Below are positions 1 to 12,700 of a DNA stretch of 64,000 nucleotides, piece by piece; positions within the stretch are counted from its first letter, which is position 1; every line of letters begins with the position of its first letter. This DNA is from Amyelois transitella (taxonomy: Eukaryota > Arthropoda > Insecta > Lepidoptera > Pyralidae): NCBI RefSeq assembly GCF_032362555.1, contig NC_083532.1:1191001-1255000 (forward strand), written 5' to 3'. Position numbers and translations under genes: made by a program. Below the pieces are notes generated by a model. The model searched no databases and was not told where the DNA came from. It saw nothing but the letters and a program-made list of their open reading frames with translations.

Positions 1-499
1 GTAAGCTATCATAGAAACTTTCAATGCTATAGACTATTTAACAGCAGCGGCTTCTCAGGCCGCGCGTCACCAGTTATATTCCACAAAATCCATGTCACCA
101 GTCAAAGGTTAGTATAGATTGTAACAATAACAATTTGTAAAGTACAATAGTCTACATACAAGTCCACATTAAACCATTATTAAAATGAACTCAAATTAAA
201 ACGAAAGCTAAAACTCGTTTTAAAAAAGAAAGAAAAAAAATGATTACAAACTAAAACATAAATTACAAATTGTACAGTCCCTGCACAGCATCAAGATGCG
301 GGAGTGTGCCCAGAAGGCTGGCAGCATTGCCAATTTGAATGGCAATGCTAATTCTCTGAGCCAGATAATTTCCAGCCCTCCGGTCACAAGATACCTACCT
401 ACCAACCTCAATCTGCTTTTTCGACAATTATCGGAAAAGCTGATGGGCAGATGGGCCCCACGGTCCCAGATGCATGTTTATTTATGCCTAATAGATATC
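1..499. other. AT-rich left edge, no supported gene
   Basis: No exon with splice sites and family similarity is recognisable. Positions ~280-420 are more GC-rich and lie directly 5' of a SINE-A copy. They look like a decayed repeat or coding relic, but I cannot name it. Confidence 0.4.
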
Positions 500-758
500 T
501 GCCGTGTGGTTCCCGGCACCAATACAAAAAAGAATAGGACCACTCCATCTCTTTCCCATGGATGTCGTAAAAGGCGACTAAGGGATATGCTTATAAACTT
601 GGGATTCATTTTTAGGCGATGGGCTAGCAACCTCTCACTATTTGAATCTCAATTCTGTCATTAAGCCAAATAGCTGAACGTGGCCTATCAGTCTTTTCAA
701 GACTGTTGGCTCTGTCTACCCCACAAGGGATATAGACGTGACCATATGTATGTATGTA
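500..758 (+). repeat. SINE-A, near full length
   Basis: This copy runs from the head TGCCGTGTGGTTCCCGGCAC to the tail TATGTATGTA. The body carries the landmarks seen in all copies: CCCATGGATGTCGTAAAAGG, GGCGATGGGCTAGCAACCT and CCCCGCAAGGGATATAGACG. No ORF is conserved. Read with the other copies, it defines the family at about 260 bp. Confidence 0.85.
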
Positions 759-920
759 GATATCTATGTTTACTTATTTACATCTCTACATTAGGAATTC
801 TGACCACATCGACCATAAAACAGCTTCCACATCAGTCGATGCCAAACAGGACTGATCTGCGCATGGGTAATTCATTTCAATGCAATTTGTCATACCAATT
901 AGATCGTACATTCATATATA

Positions 921-1016
921 CAGACATAAACACGTCAATTTCCCTTGCGGGGTAGACAGAGCCAACAGTCTCGAAAATACTGTTTGGCTTTATGATAGAA
1001 TTGAGATTTAAATAGT
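921..1016 (-). repeat. SINE-A 3' fragment
   Basis: Inverted 3' half only (CACGTC, CCCTTGCGGGGTAGACAG, then GAATTGAGATT). Confidence 0.7.
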
Positions 1017-1091
1017 TTCGTTCAATTAATAAAGCCGTTCATTCAAAGTTAGTTAAGTAAGGATAAGTGTTATCATCATATTCAATCTAAT

Positions 1092-1322
1092 TGCCGTGTG
1101 GTTACCGGCACCAATAGGAAAAGATTAGGAAAACCCCATCTTTTTGACTGAAGGATAGGCTAATAAACCCGACGTGTATTGATCATACAGGTTAGGTTGC
1201 TAAAAGAAGCCAAAATTTATAAGCCTATCCCTTTGTAGCCTTTTACAACATCCGTGGGCACGAGATGGAGTACCTAGTCCTACCTATTCTTTTTTTTTAT
1301 TGGTGCCGCGAACCACACGGCA
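1092..1322. repeat. Two opposed SINE-A head fragments
   Basis: A + strand head fragment (1092-1175) faces a - strand head fragment (1195-1322) that ends in CCACACGGCACC. Together they can fold back as a head-to-head inverted pair. Confidence 0.6.
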
Positions 1323-1503
1323 CCAACTTACGCCAACAAATAGTGTATGTCGAAGTCATTTTGGACATTAGCAAATATTCTTGAAACGTCGCTTAGCAAA
1401 TATCCGTCATGAATAAACCTCAAATTGTCTTCTCAATATATCAAGGGTGCACAATCAATTTGGAGGGGGCCGACGCTAAGCGACGAGGGGGGAAATTGCT
1501 CTG

Positions 1504-1995
1504 TAATGACTGCTGGTCGCTAAGTATCTGTGCCGCGTTTGAGTGTAAAAGTCTATTTCTGTATTTTTTTTTTGTGAAAATTTTCATTCACAAATAACAT
1601 TATTGGTTGACTTTTTTTTAATGACTGCTGGTCGCTAAGTATCTGTGCCGCGTTTGAGTGGAAAAGTCTTTTTCTGTATTTTTTTTTTGTGAAAATTTTC
1701 ATTCAGAAATAAAATTGGTTGACTTTGTTTTTAATGACTGCTGGTAGCTAAGTATCTGTACCGCGTTTGAGTGGAAAAGTCTATTTCTGTATTTTTTTAT
1801 TGTGAAAATTTTCATTCACAAATAACATTATTGGTTAACTTTTTTTTAATGACTGCTGGTCGATAAGTATCTGTGCCGCGTTTGAGTGGAAAAGTCTGTT
1901 TTTTTTTTGGGAAAATTTTCATTCACAAATAACATTATTGGTTGACTTTTTTTTAATGACTGCTGGTCGCTAAATATCTTTGCCGCTTGTTTTTT
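1504..1995 (+). repeat. Tandem repeat array, ~113-bp unit, 4.3 copies
   Basis: Units start at about 1504, 1619, 1732, 1847 and 1954 (periods 115, 113, 115, 107), each with AATGACTGCTGGTCG. Each full unit carries GTGCCGCGTTTGAGTG (one copy reads GTACCGCG) and ATTTTCATTCA. The last copy is cut off near 1990. It is a local minisatellite/satellite of unknown family. Confidence 0.9.
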
Positions 1996-2389
1996 TTTTG
2001 GGTACAAAAATTATTAATTATTATGGGTCACTTAATTTGTTTAATATAATAAATTTACTATTAAAAATCTACCTATCTAATAAAAAAAAAGAAACTATTC
2101 TGAATTACATGTACCGCATAATTTTAATAAAATTTGTTGACTGGTACCTAGATAATGCTGCCAGCATTAAGTCCGCCAATTGTGCTATACATTTGTATTT
2201 TATAGAATAAAGGTTAAAAAAATTAACATTACAACACTTAGGTTAACTAGCGACCTGCTTCTGCTTCGCACGTACCATTTATACATAATATACCTACCTT
2301 CCTCTTAAATAACTCTTTCTATTTAAAAAACTGCATCAACTTTGTTTTATACTATATATGTACCTACGTACATTAGTACATACTAACAA

Positions 2390-2650
2390 ATGGTCACGTC
2401 CATATCGCTTACGGGGTAGGCAGAGCCAAAATTCTTGAAAAGACTGATAGGCCATGTTTGCTGTTTGGCTTGAGAGTAATGACAGAATTGATATTCAAGT
2501 AATGACTAAGTAGGTTGCTAGCCCATAGCCTAAACGAATAATCCCAAGTTTATAAGCCCATCCCTTAGTCGCCTTTAACGACATCCATGGGAAACAGATA
2601 TGGAGTGGTCCTATTCTTTTTTGTATTAGTGTCGGGAACCACACGGCACC
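2390..2650 (-). repeat. SINE-A, near full length
   Basis: Inverted copy with GGTCACGTCCATATCGCTTA at its tail side and GGAACCACACGGCACC at its head. A run of short divergences suggests moderate age. Confidence 0.75.
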
Positions 2651-2659
2651 AAAGTGCTG

Positions 2660-3405
2660 ACAAATTAAGATACTTAGTCACTAAAGTCAATAAGATCCCG
2701 CCATCAAACGAGGCACAAAACGACGAATTTGTATAAAGTGCTGACACTGCCAAAACATTTTGATCACCACCAATTACTAGTGTACACTCCGACCGCAAAT
2801 ATAGCTAATACTATCTCGCTTTAACTCACCGAAACTGTATTTAGTCGTCTCTTTTACTCATCACACAAAAGTCGCCTTAATCATTGAAGCCTCAGTGGAT
2901 ACAGGCTCTATTTACTTCGCGTTGTATTCGAATTTGTGCCTTCTTACAACGGTATACAAGTCAATTTCGTGATAAATGTAATAAATGCGATGAACTACAC
3001 AATTCTTAGTAAAACAGATCTTGTGTGTATTGTACAGATATGATTTTCTATTGCCCGCTAATAAACTTACGATCTAATGAACATTTATCTGGGCATAACG
3101 ATAGACGTATTAAAGCTATCGAAATAAAGCTTATATTCGCTCGGCTCGGGCGTGCTATTAATAAAATAAAATTACGCTTTGACTACACCCCGTATGTGGG
3201 CGTGGCGGAGTTGGAAACATTTGACGCGAGTATGTCGCGAGTGAGCCGCGGCGGCAACACGCGTCTGTCAAATTTGAATTTCGAATAGTAAAAACTGTTA
3301 TTTCAAATTACGCGCCAGTTCTATATATATATATTTTTTTTAATTACCATTTGTGCCAATAATTTAAATGGAATAGTGACTGTTTTTTTTTTAAAGTGAG
3401 TGATT
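2660..3405. promoter_or_regulatory. Putative unplugged promoter and 5' UTR
   Basis: This repeat-free stretch leads to the homeobox start codon. It contains a GC-rich block (about 3190-3270) with GGGCGTGGC (3198-3206, a KLF/Sp-like GT box) and then TATATATATAT (~3322-3333), which could serve as a TATA element. Promoter assignment is inference from position; no initiator can be fixed. Confidence 0.4.
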
Positions 3406-3784
3406 ATGGAATCCGAAATAAATGAAACACAGACTCAAAAGAAAACACCTAAGCCGTTTTCAATTGAATCTCTAATAGGGAGTGACAGGAAATCTCCGGA
3501 AATAGACATAGAAAATAACATATCAGAACATTCGAGAAATTCGGAGGACGACGACAATGAAAGATTGGAGGAAATTAACCGGATGCGGTATTATTTTAAT
3601 GCGCCATTTTTGCAACAAAATGGCGTTAGTTTTCCTTTTTTATTGGGCTACCCTGAGCCGTGGTTGTCGAGGGTTTTTCGACCAGGCCCGGCTGTGACTG
3701 AGAATAAGGAAGAAGAGAAGAGAGAGAGTCCGGTCAGCGTTGGGAGTGAAGTTGAGAGTGATACGGGAGAGGATAATACGCAAG
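3406..3784 (+). CDS. unpg: unplugged coding exon 1
   Basis: ATG at 3406 is the first ATG of the frame; an upstream in-frame GTG is not needed. The exon codes for 126 residues including the eh1-like FSIESLIG and an acidic stretch. It ends CAAG|GTAATT in phase 1. A SINE-A copy begins only 22 bp past the donor. Confidence 0.85.
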
Positions 3785-6700
3785 GTAATTATTGAAATAC
3801 CTATAACATACATACATACATATGGTCACGTCTATATCCCTTGCGGGGTAGATAGAGCCAACAGTCTTGAAAAACCTGAATGGCCACGTTCAGCTTTTTG
3901 GCTTTATGATAGAATTGATATTCAAATAGTGACAGGTTGCTAGCCCATCGAATAAAAAAGAATCCAAAGTTTGTAAGCCTATCCCTTAGTCGCCTTTTAC
4001 GACATCCATGGGAAACAGATGGAGTGGTCCTATTCTTTTTCGTATTGGTGCCGGGAACCTACTTATACCTTTTAATTAATTTTAAATCATTATTAAAATG
4101 TTATAATTAGGTAGACCTTTTAACTGAGATTACCTACAATAATTGAGATAGCTGACATAGAAAATTAGTAACATTTTTGTGGTAAGATAGGAAAATAAAA
4201 TGTTTGCCGTGCCGTTCCCGGCACCGGAAAAAAGAATAGGACTATATCATCTTTTAACTAAGTACCTATATCGTAAAAGGCGACTAACGGATATGCTTTT
4301 TAACTTGAGATTTTTGTAGGCGATGAGCTAGCAACCTGTCACTACTAATTTGAATCTCAGTTCTATCATTGAGCCAAACAGCTAAACGTGGCTTACCAGT
4401 CTGTTCAAGACTGTTGGCTCTGTCTACCCCGCAAGGGATATAAACGCGACTTTATGTATGTATGTAGATATGTATGAAAATAAGAATTAAGTAAATGCAT
4501 TCCTTAAATATAGTTGGCAACAATACTTAGGTCTTAATTATCTAGACACTATTTATATGCATACTATGTACTTACTTACTTACTTAGCTAGGAACATTTC
4601 TACTCCTACTATAAAAACTCTACCGACCTATATTTTGACTCCAGGCGTCGTAATTATGTTAAGGGTGGAGTACCCTTATCACTAAGGGATATGAAAAATA
4701 GATGTTGGCCGATTCTAAGACCTACTCGATATGCTCGCAAAATTTCATGAGAATCGGTCAAGACGTTTCGGAGGAGTACGGGAACGAACATTGTGACACG
4801 AGAATTTTATATACATACTAGTTGTGACGCGACTTCGTCCGCGTGGAATAGTTATTTTGGGCATCATTAAAGCCCACAAGGAGGAATAATTTTACAAGTT
4901 TTTTTTCACATTTTCTATTATTTCGTCGCTCCTAAAAGTTGCAGCGTGATATTATTATAGCCTAAATCCTTCCTCGATAAATGGTCTATTCAACACAAAA
5001 ATAATATTTCAATTCGAACCAGTAGTTCCTGAGATTAGCGCGTTCAAACAAACAAACTCTTCAGCTTTATAATAATAATAATATAAATATATAAAATATA
5101 TAATATATTTAGATAGGTAAGATCCCGCGCAGACTATATCAGACTGTTAATTGAGACTTACTTATACTTTATTTATTTATTTATTAAGGTAAACATACAG
5201 ACATACTTATTACAAAATTGCATTATTATCCTTAGGAATTGTATTGTTAGTGTACCTACACAGCGTGATCATGTTTAATGAATCTTTAGAACATTTTTCT
5301 ACCAGTCGTCCGTCGGTTAGATACATACATACATACATAAAATCACGCCTCTTTCCCGGAGGGGTAGGCAGAGACTACCTCTTTCTGTCGGTTAGATACT
5401 TAATGTTAAAGTTATTCTTTTATAAGTTGTACCTACTTAGGTACATTTGCCGTGTGGTTCCCGGCGCCATTAAAAAAAAATAGGATCACTCCATTTCGTT
5501 CCCATGGATGTCGTAAAAGTGGACTAAAAGATAGGATTATAAACTTGGGATTCTTCATTCAGGCGATGTGCTAGCAACCTGTCACTATTTGAATCTCAAT
5601 TCTATCTTAAAGCCAAATAGCTGAACGTGGCCTATCAGTCTTTTCGAGACTGTGGCTCTGACTACCCCGCAAGGGATATAGACGTGATTATATGTATGTA
5701 TGTACTTGAGATTCTTCATTCAGGCGATGGGCTAGCAAACTGTCACTATTTGAATCTCAATTCTATCACTAAGCCAAACAGCTGAACGTGGCCTATCAGA
5801 GTTTTCAAGACTGTCGACTCTGCCTGCCCTAAAGATACGCAGCGTTATGATAGATTTGAGATTCAAATAGTGACAGGTTGCTAGTCTATCGCCTGAAAGC
5901 AGAAAAAATAACTTAAAAAAAGAATAAACTAATAATTTAATAACTTATAAAGAAATTAACTTATTATGGTATTCCAAATGTCTAAGATACTTACTTATAT
6001 TACTGCAAAGTAAAGTGAAAATCCGTTCAGTAGTTTTTACGTGATCGATTAACAAACACACACATATACACACGTCTTTACAAGCTAACGCGTTTATGTA
6101 TTATTGTTTAAAAAAAATATGCTGAAAAATTATGTAAATGCGCTACGAATGTGCTACAGAGGTGCTACGAAAGTGCTACGAAAATACTACGAAAGAATCC
6201 TTCACATTCACTCATTTTAACGGTGCTTATTGACATTTTTTTTTCTTTTTTGTTGCCTGCCTAGCTAGTAAATAATAATGTTAAACATAATATATAGTGA
6301 GTTCGGGACAAAGATAAGCATACATACATACATAAAATCACGCCTTTTTCCCGGAGAGGTAGACAAAGACCACATCTTTCCACTTGCCACGATCCCTGCA
6401 CACTTCTTTCGCTTCATCCACATTCATAACTCTGTTCACGCAAGCTCATAATATGATTTCATAGAATTTAAAAGCCGTCGGCTAAGTGTCGCTAAGCGTT
6501 TGCTAAGCGTCTTGCATTAATTGTAATTAAGTTAGTAGTTAAATTTCTTACCATATTAGACGCAAATTATGAAAAAAAATCTGTTTAAAAATACTTTTTA
6601 CAAAGTAAAGTATTTGGAGGTTTATGTAAAAATTATTATATTTGCTAAATTTCATATTTATCTCTAATTTACTGATTCATTATTTTCTAAATTACTTTGC

Positions 6701-9700
6701 GTGTCGTCATAACGATACTTATCTTCGTTCATTCATTCATTCATATGATCACGTCTATATCCCTTGCGAGGTAAACAGAGTCTTGAAAGACTGATAGGCC
6801 ACGTTCAGCTGATAGGCTTAATGATAGAATTGTGATTCAAATAGTGACAGGTTGCTAGCCCATCGCCTAAAAGAAGAATCCAAATTATCTTCATTCAAAT
6901 AATAAAAATAATTGGATTACCTAAGTATTTAGAAAAAAGATCCATTGACACCAAGTGAGTAGCATTTGCCGTGTGGTTCCCGGCACCAATACAAAAAAGA
7001 ATATGACCACTCCATCTCTTTCCCATGGATGTCGTAAAAGGCGACTAAAAGGCTTACAAACTTGGAATTCTTTTTTAGGCGAAGGTCTAGCAACCTGTCA
7101 CTATTTGAATCTCAATTCAATCATTAAGCCAAGCAGCTGAACGTGGCCTTTCAGTCCATTCAAGACTGTTGGCTCTGTCTACCCCGCAAGGGATATAGAC
7201 GTGACCATATGTGTGTATGTATGTAAGTAGCTGATTCTAACCAATTAGTTCCACCCCCTTGTGACAGTATTTGTGAACGTGCGAACCACTTCACAGCTGT
7301 ACCGTGTAATTGTCGCTCCAGCTGCTTATTTCATGCTTAATTTTGAGTCAAAGACAATTTTTTTTTTTAATATATATGTCCATACAAATTTTTGAAGAGA
7401 ACAGACACAGATAAAACTGACAGGAGGAACATACCAATTTAGTAATAGTTACCTTTCTTAACTACTTAATTTTATTATTTTGTACCAAAGTGGCGCTAAG
7501 TTCCCGCGTGTAAGTCAGAGTAGCTATACTAATATTATAAAGCTAAAGAGTTTGTTTGTTTGAACGCGCTAATCTCAGGAACTACTGGTTCTATTTAAAA
7601 CATTCTTTTTGCGTTGAATACACCATTTATCGAGGAAGCCTTTAGGCTATATAACATCACGCAGTTACTATAAGGGAGCAAAGAAATAATGGAAAATGTG
7701 AAAAAAAGGGAAAAATTATTAAATTGGATGATTAATTAGCGCCATTTACACCACTTATTTTTTAACTAGCTGTGCCCGCGACTTCATCCGTTTGGAACAG
7801 ATGTTTTGGGCATCATTGAAGCCCTCAAGGATGAATAATTTTCCCCTTATTTTTACATTTTCCATTATTTCTTTGATCTATAAATATAATAATATTGTGA
7901 AGTTGACGTTGTTGAAGAAAATGCTGCAGTGCAGTTTGTTACCGCTTCTTCTGCACTGACGCCTTGGAAGCGGCAGTAAACTTAGTTTTTAAGTAATTTA
8001 TTTGACGTCAACCAATGTTGTTAAACCATACGACAATTATTAAGCGATATAATAGTATCTATCCTATAATAATGAATAAAAATTTTGAATTTTAATTTTT
8101 GAATTTGAATCTTTATAGTTGCAGCGTGATGTTATATAGCCTAAAGCCTTCCTCTATAAATGGTCTATTCAAAGCAAAAATAATTTTTCAATTCGAACCA
8201 GTAGTTCCTGATATTAGCGCGTTCAAACAAACAGCTTTATAATATTAGTATAGACTAGCTGTTGCCCACGACTTCGTCCGCGTAAATTTAATCTTAATCA
8301 TACAGTCAGATACAGACAGACAGACAAAAAATGTAAAACAAAAATTCTCTATCCGTTTCAGTCAAAATATTAAATGTACAGACAAAATATTTTTACCGTT
8401 TTATTATATGTAGTATTTTGATTTTCAGTTTTTTTTAAATAAAATACAAAAACAACAAAAAAAAATCTTTTTAATAAAAAATAATATCTTGTTTTTGTTG
8501 GGATTCGAACTTGAACAGCCAACTTCACAGTCTCACGGACTAACCACTGGACCATCGAGGCCGTTGCGGTGGTGTCGAAATTAAAGTAGACTACATACAT
8601 ATGGTCACTTCTATATCCCTTGCGGGGTAGACAGAGCCAACAGGCTTGAAAAGACTGAATGGCCACGTTCAGCTATTTGACTTAATGATAGAATTGAGAT
8701 TCAAAAAGTGATAGGTTGCTCGCCTATCGCCAAAAAAGAATCCCAAGTTTGTAAGCCCATCCCTTAGTCGCCTTTCACTTATATTTATATGTTATAGTTA
8801 TAGGTATAATGCTGTCGTATAATGATAAATAACTTTGAATTTTTAATTTCGTATCTTATTTGCAGGCAAACTGATGCCTTGAGCTCATCAAATGTCGATA
8901 ACTTTTTTTTTAGTGAACCGATTTTGATGAAACAAACTTTAAATGTTATTCTGAGTTAAAACAAAGCAATTGGTGAAAGTTTGAAGTAAATCGGTTCAGT
9001 ACTTTCGGAGATAATCGTGATCATACATACAGACAGACAGACAGACAAGAAATTAAAAAAATATATTTTTGCTTTCTATTATTCATTCTAAGTGTCCCTT
9101 TATCCATTTCAGTCAAAAATACTAAATGTACAGACAAAATGTTTTTACTGTTTTATAATATGTATAGATATAGATAAGTTGGTAGGTACTGGAGTATGTT
9201 AACTATTTAGCATTCAAAAAAATAATATTTCAACCTTAGTACGTAAAGCGTGAAAATTTAAACAAAACCGCATCGCACGTGACCGAACTCAGTGATGTCC
9301 ATTTACCAAAATTTATCGATAAACATCCGATTCGAATGAAATGCATTTTAAATTTACAAACGATTTAACACCGCCGCACTATTTACGAATGCGTTTCGAA
9401 ATTCTAATTTTGAATTCGAAACGCGAACGAACGGCGGGAACTCAGCTTTATGCATTTACAAATCTGATTTTTATCATCTAACATTGTAAAACTGAGTTCT
9501 TATTGAAACGCGATAGAGGTTATATTGAATTTTTGTGACGGCAAAGTGAATTTTGCTTTTGTTTTTACAATTCATTTGGCGCGTTCGATAGCTGTCAATC
9601 GTTGGCGGCGCGGCCATAAGAAATAAATGTATTTATTTGCCGAAGGGAACACTTTTATGGCTGTTTTTTCAAGGAAATTGCACAATTGCACATGCGAATG

Positions 9701-12700
9701 CTTAAATTGAATAAAGATGGCGTGATGTCGAATTTAAAATTATGGCTGATTATATCCTATGTGAGTGCGTTTGTTGTGGTTCCTTTTTAAATGCAAACAT
9801 ATAACAGAGCCAACAGTCAACAAGAGGAATCCCAAGTTTATAAGACTATCCCGTAATCGCCTTTTACGACATCCATGGGAAAGACATGAAGTGGTTTTAT
9901 TCTAAAGTGCAGGAAACCACACGGCATTTATTTATTTTTAAAATTACTTATATAAGTACCTATTTATTTACTAATTTATACTTACAACGGAGTGATATGA
10001 TTTGTGTTACATTGAAAGGCTGAAGAGACATCTAGCTAGGAGCCTCTTTAGACATAGGTACTTAAAATAAAATTTATAGTTTCATTATCTGTCCCGGCAA
10101 GCGTTGTTTTGCCATATAAATAATTTTGAAGTAATTTCTATTTAAAATGCAATGATAAGAGTGGACAACCCTTATCACTAAGGGGTATGAAAAATAGATG
10201 TTGGCCGATTCTCAGACCTACTCAACATGGTCACAAAATTTCATTAGTCTTATCCACGTTTGCACAAATTACAAACAAAATATAGGGAAGTAAAATAATA
10301 AATCTTTTTTTTTTCACATAAAAGCAAACTAACATACATACATACATATGATCACGTCTTTATCCCTTACGGGGTAGACAGAGCCAACAGTCTTGAAAAG
10401 ACTTATAGGCCACGTTGAGCTGTTTGGCTTTATAATGGAATTGAGATTCAAATAGTGACGGGTTGCTAGCCCATTGCCTAAAAGAAGAATCCCAAGTTTA
10501 TAAGCCTATTAGTCGACTTTTACGACATCCATGGGAACGAGATGGAGTGGTCCTATTCTTTTTTTTATTGGTGCCGGGAACCACACGGCATACTAACTAT
10601 TGCAAAATAAAAATAAAAAACTTCAGTCGATCATTAGGACGGCCGTCCACTACACGGCGTAGGCGTGCCGCTGACGCGACGGCCGTTCGTTTTTATTGAC
10701 CATTCGGTGGAGCGATATCTTTTTATTTTCTTCAATCCGGAATGACGTGGTTGTTTACAAATGACTGCCAACTGAGATCCGGGAGACCGGGGGTCGCGGG
10801 TTCAAATCCCGCCGGGAGGATTACTTACTTTGGTGTTTCGCGTAACTACCCGATAAAATTTATATAGACGAAGTTTTAAAGTGCCGTGTGGTTCCCGGCA
10901 CCAATACAAAAAGAGTAGGACCACTCCATCTCTTTCCCATGGATGTCGTAAAAGGCGACTAAGGGATAGGCTTACGAACTTCTTCTTTTAGGCGATGGGC
11001 TAGCAACCTGTCACTATTTGAATTTCAATTATATCATTAAGCCAAATAGCTGAACGTGGCCATTCAGTCTTTCCAAGACTGTTGGCTCCGTCTACCCCGC
11101 AAGGGATATAGACGTGACCATATGTATGTATGTATGTGTACGAAGTTTTAAGAAAGAAGGATCGGTGCTCCAATGATTGACTTTATCATTTGACGATGTT
11201 TTTATTTCAACGTCATACATTATCTGCTTTTCAAATTTTAAAACACATTTTTAGATCTTCTTATAAGTATACAACCTTAGTTCATTATACGATTTAACTG
11301 TCACAGATACTGAGTAGCAGCTCTCTCACCTAATAGCCTATTTAGGCCTACAAAACTTTATCTGCTCTCATTATTGTTCCTTTGCTATAAAAAACCCTTA
11401 AAAACTTATTTTTTGTACATAAGCCACTGCTTACTTGAGAGTACCTACTGTAATTCCAAGAGCTTGCATGAAGTTATTGATGAATGAAGCGGATGAAGTA
11501 TGCAAAGACCATGGCAAGTGGAAGGATGTAGTCTTTTTTTATTTCATTCGATATTGGATTAGACTTTTGTCTTCCATCTCACTTGATGGTAAGTGACGAT
11601 AAAGACGAAGATGCTACATGCTTTGAGGATGCTCTGCGCCAACGCCAATCTCCTGTTTGGTTTCCTTCCACCCAAAGGTTGACTTGAACAGATTGCATTA
11701 GCGATAAGTCCGCCTTTGTCTCTATCTGTTTTATGTAGTTTTGTATGTTTTACCTCTTATCAGAAAATAAAATCAAAAATCAAAAATTTCTTAATTTTCT
11801 CTACAATCTTATAGTTAGTGTATAAACAAACAAATCACAAGTAAGGAATATAACAAAAGATTGCTAGAGACTGATGTCTGAACTAAGCAGAGCCTGTATC
11901 TCAGTGCACCAGCCTCTCCCCACAAGGTGAATGACTGGTCTTATGGTGCAATAAAGAGTTTATCTATCTACATGCCTATCTAAGAGATACCCATTTTTTC
12001 TACTTCTGAATTCTTCTCCGCCCACTCCTCCGGAAAAGAGGCGTGTTTATATATAAGCATAGATATTACTTACAGCTTGAAAATTTAACCCAAATTTGTC
12101 AGCAGGCAACGACTCTGACCAAGAAGAGGACAATGCTGACACCCCCCGCGAGAGCAAGGCCCGCCGCAGAAGGACAGCGTTCACCTCGGAACAGCTCCTG
12201 GAGCTGGAGAGAGAGTTCCACGCGAAGAAATACCTCAGCCTGACTGAGAGATCGCAGATAGCGTCCGCTTTGAAGCTCAGTGAGGTTCAGGTGAGTCTGA
12301 TTTTTTTTTTTTTATTCGGGACAAATTACACTGATTGATTTAGCCTCGAAGTAAGTTCGAAACTTGTGTTACGAGATACTAACTCAACGATACTATATTT
12401 TATAATAAATACTTATATAGATAAACATCCAAGACCCAGGCCAATTAGAGAAAGTTCGTTTCTCATCATGCCCTGGCCGGGATTCGAACCCAGGACCTCC
12501 GGTGTAACAGACAAGCGCACTACCGCTGCGCCACAGAGGCCGTCGATCGTCGTCATGTGCGTTAACGGCACTTAAGAATAGGACCAATCCTTCTCTTTCT
12601 CTTGCCATTATATATGATCAAGTCTTTATCCCTATCGGGGTAGACAGATCCGACAGTCTCGAAAAATATAAGGCCACGTTTAGTTGTATGGCTTTACGTT

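Noticed and set aside
296-664. 122-aa ORF at the left edge and the many [13 protein letters not shown] ORFs elsewhere
   Set aside because: Their recurring peptides are translations of SINE-A, with frameshifts between copies.
1409-1597. 62-aa ORF at the tandem-array start
   Set aside because: Runs into the repeat unit; no conserved frame between units.
3400-3405. Start of the unplugged frame at 3400
   Set aside because: The codon is GTG; ATG at 3406 is the plausible start.
12480-12545. tRNA genes (also at 25140, 51155, 58200, 63735)
   Set aside because: They have A and B boxes but no intact acceptor stem, and continue into a shared SINE body.
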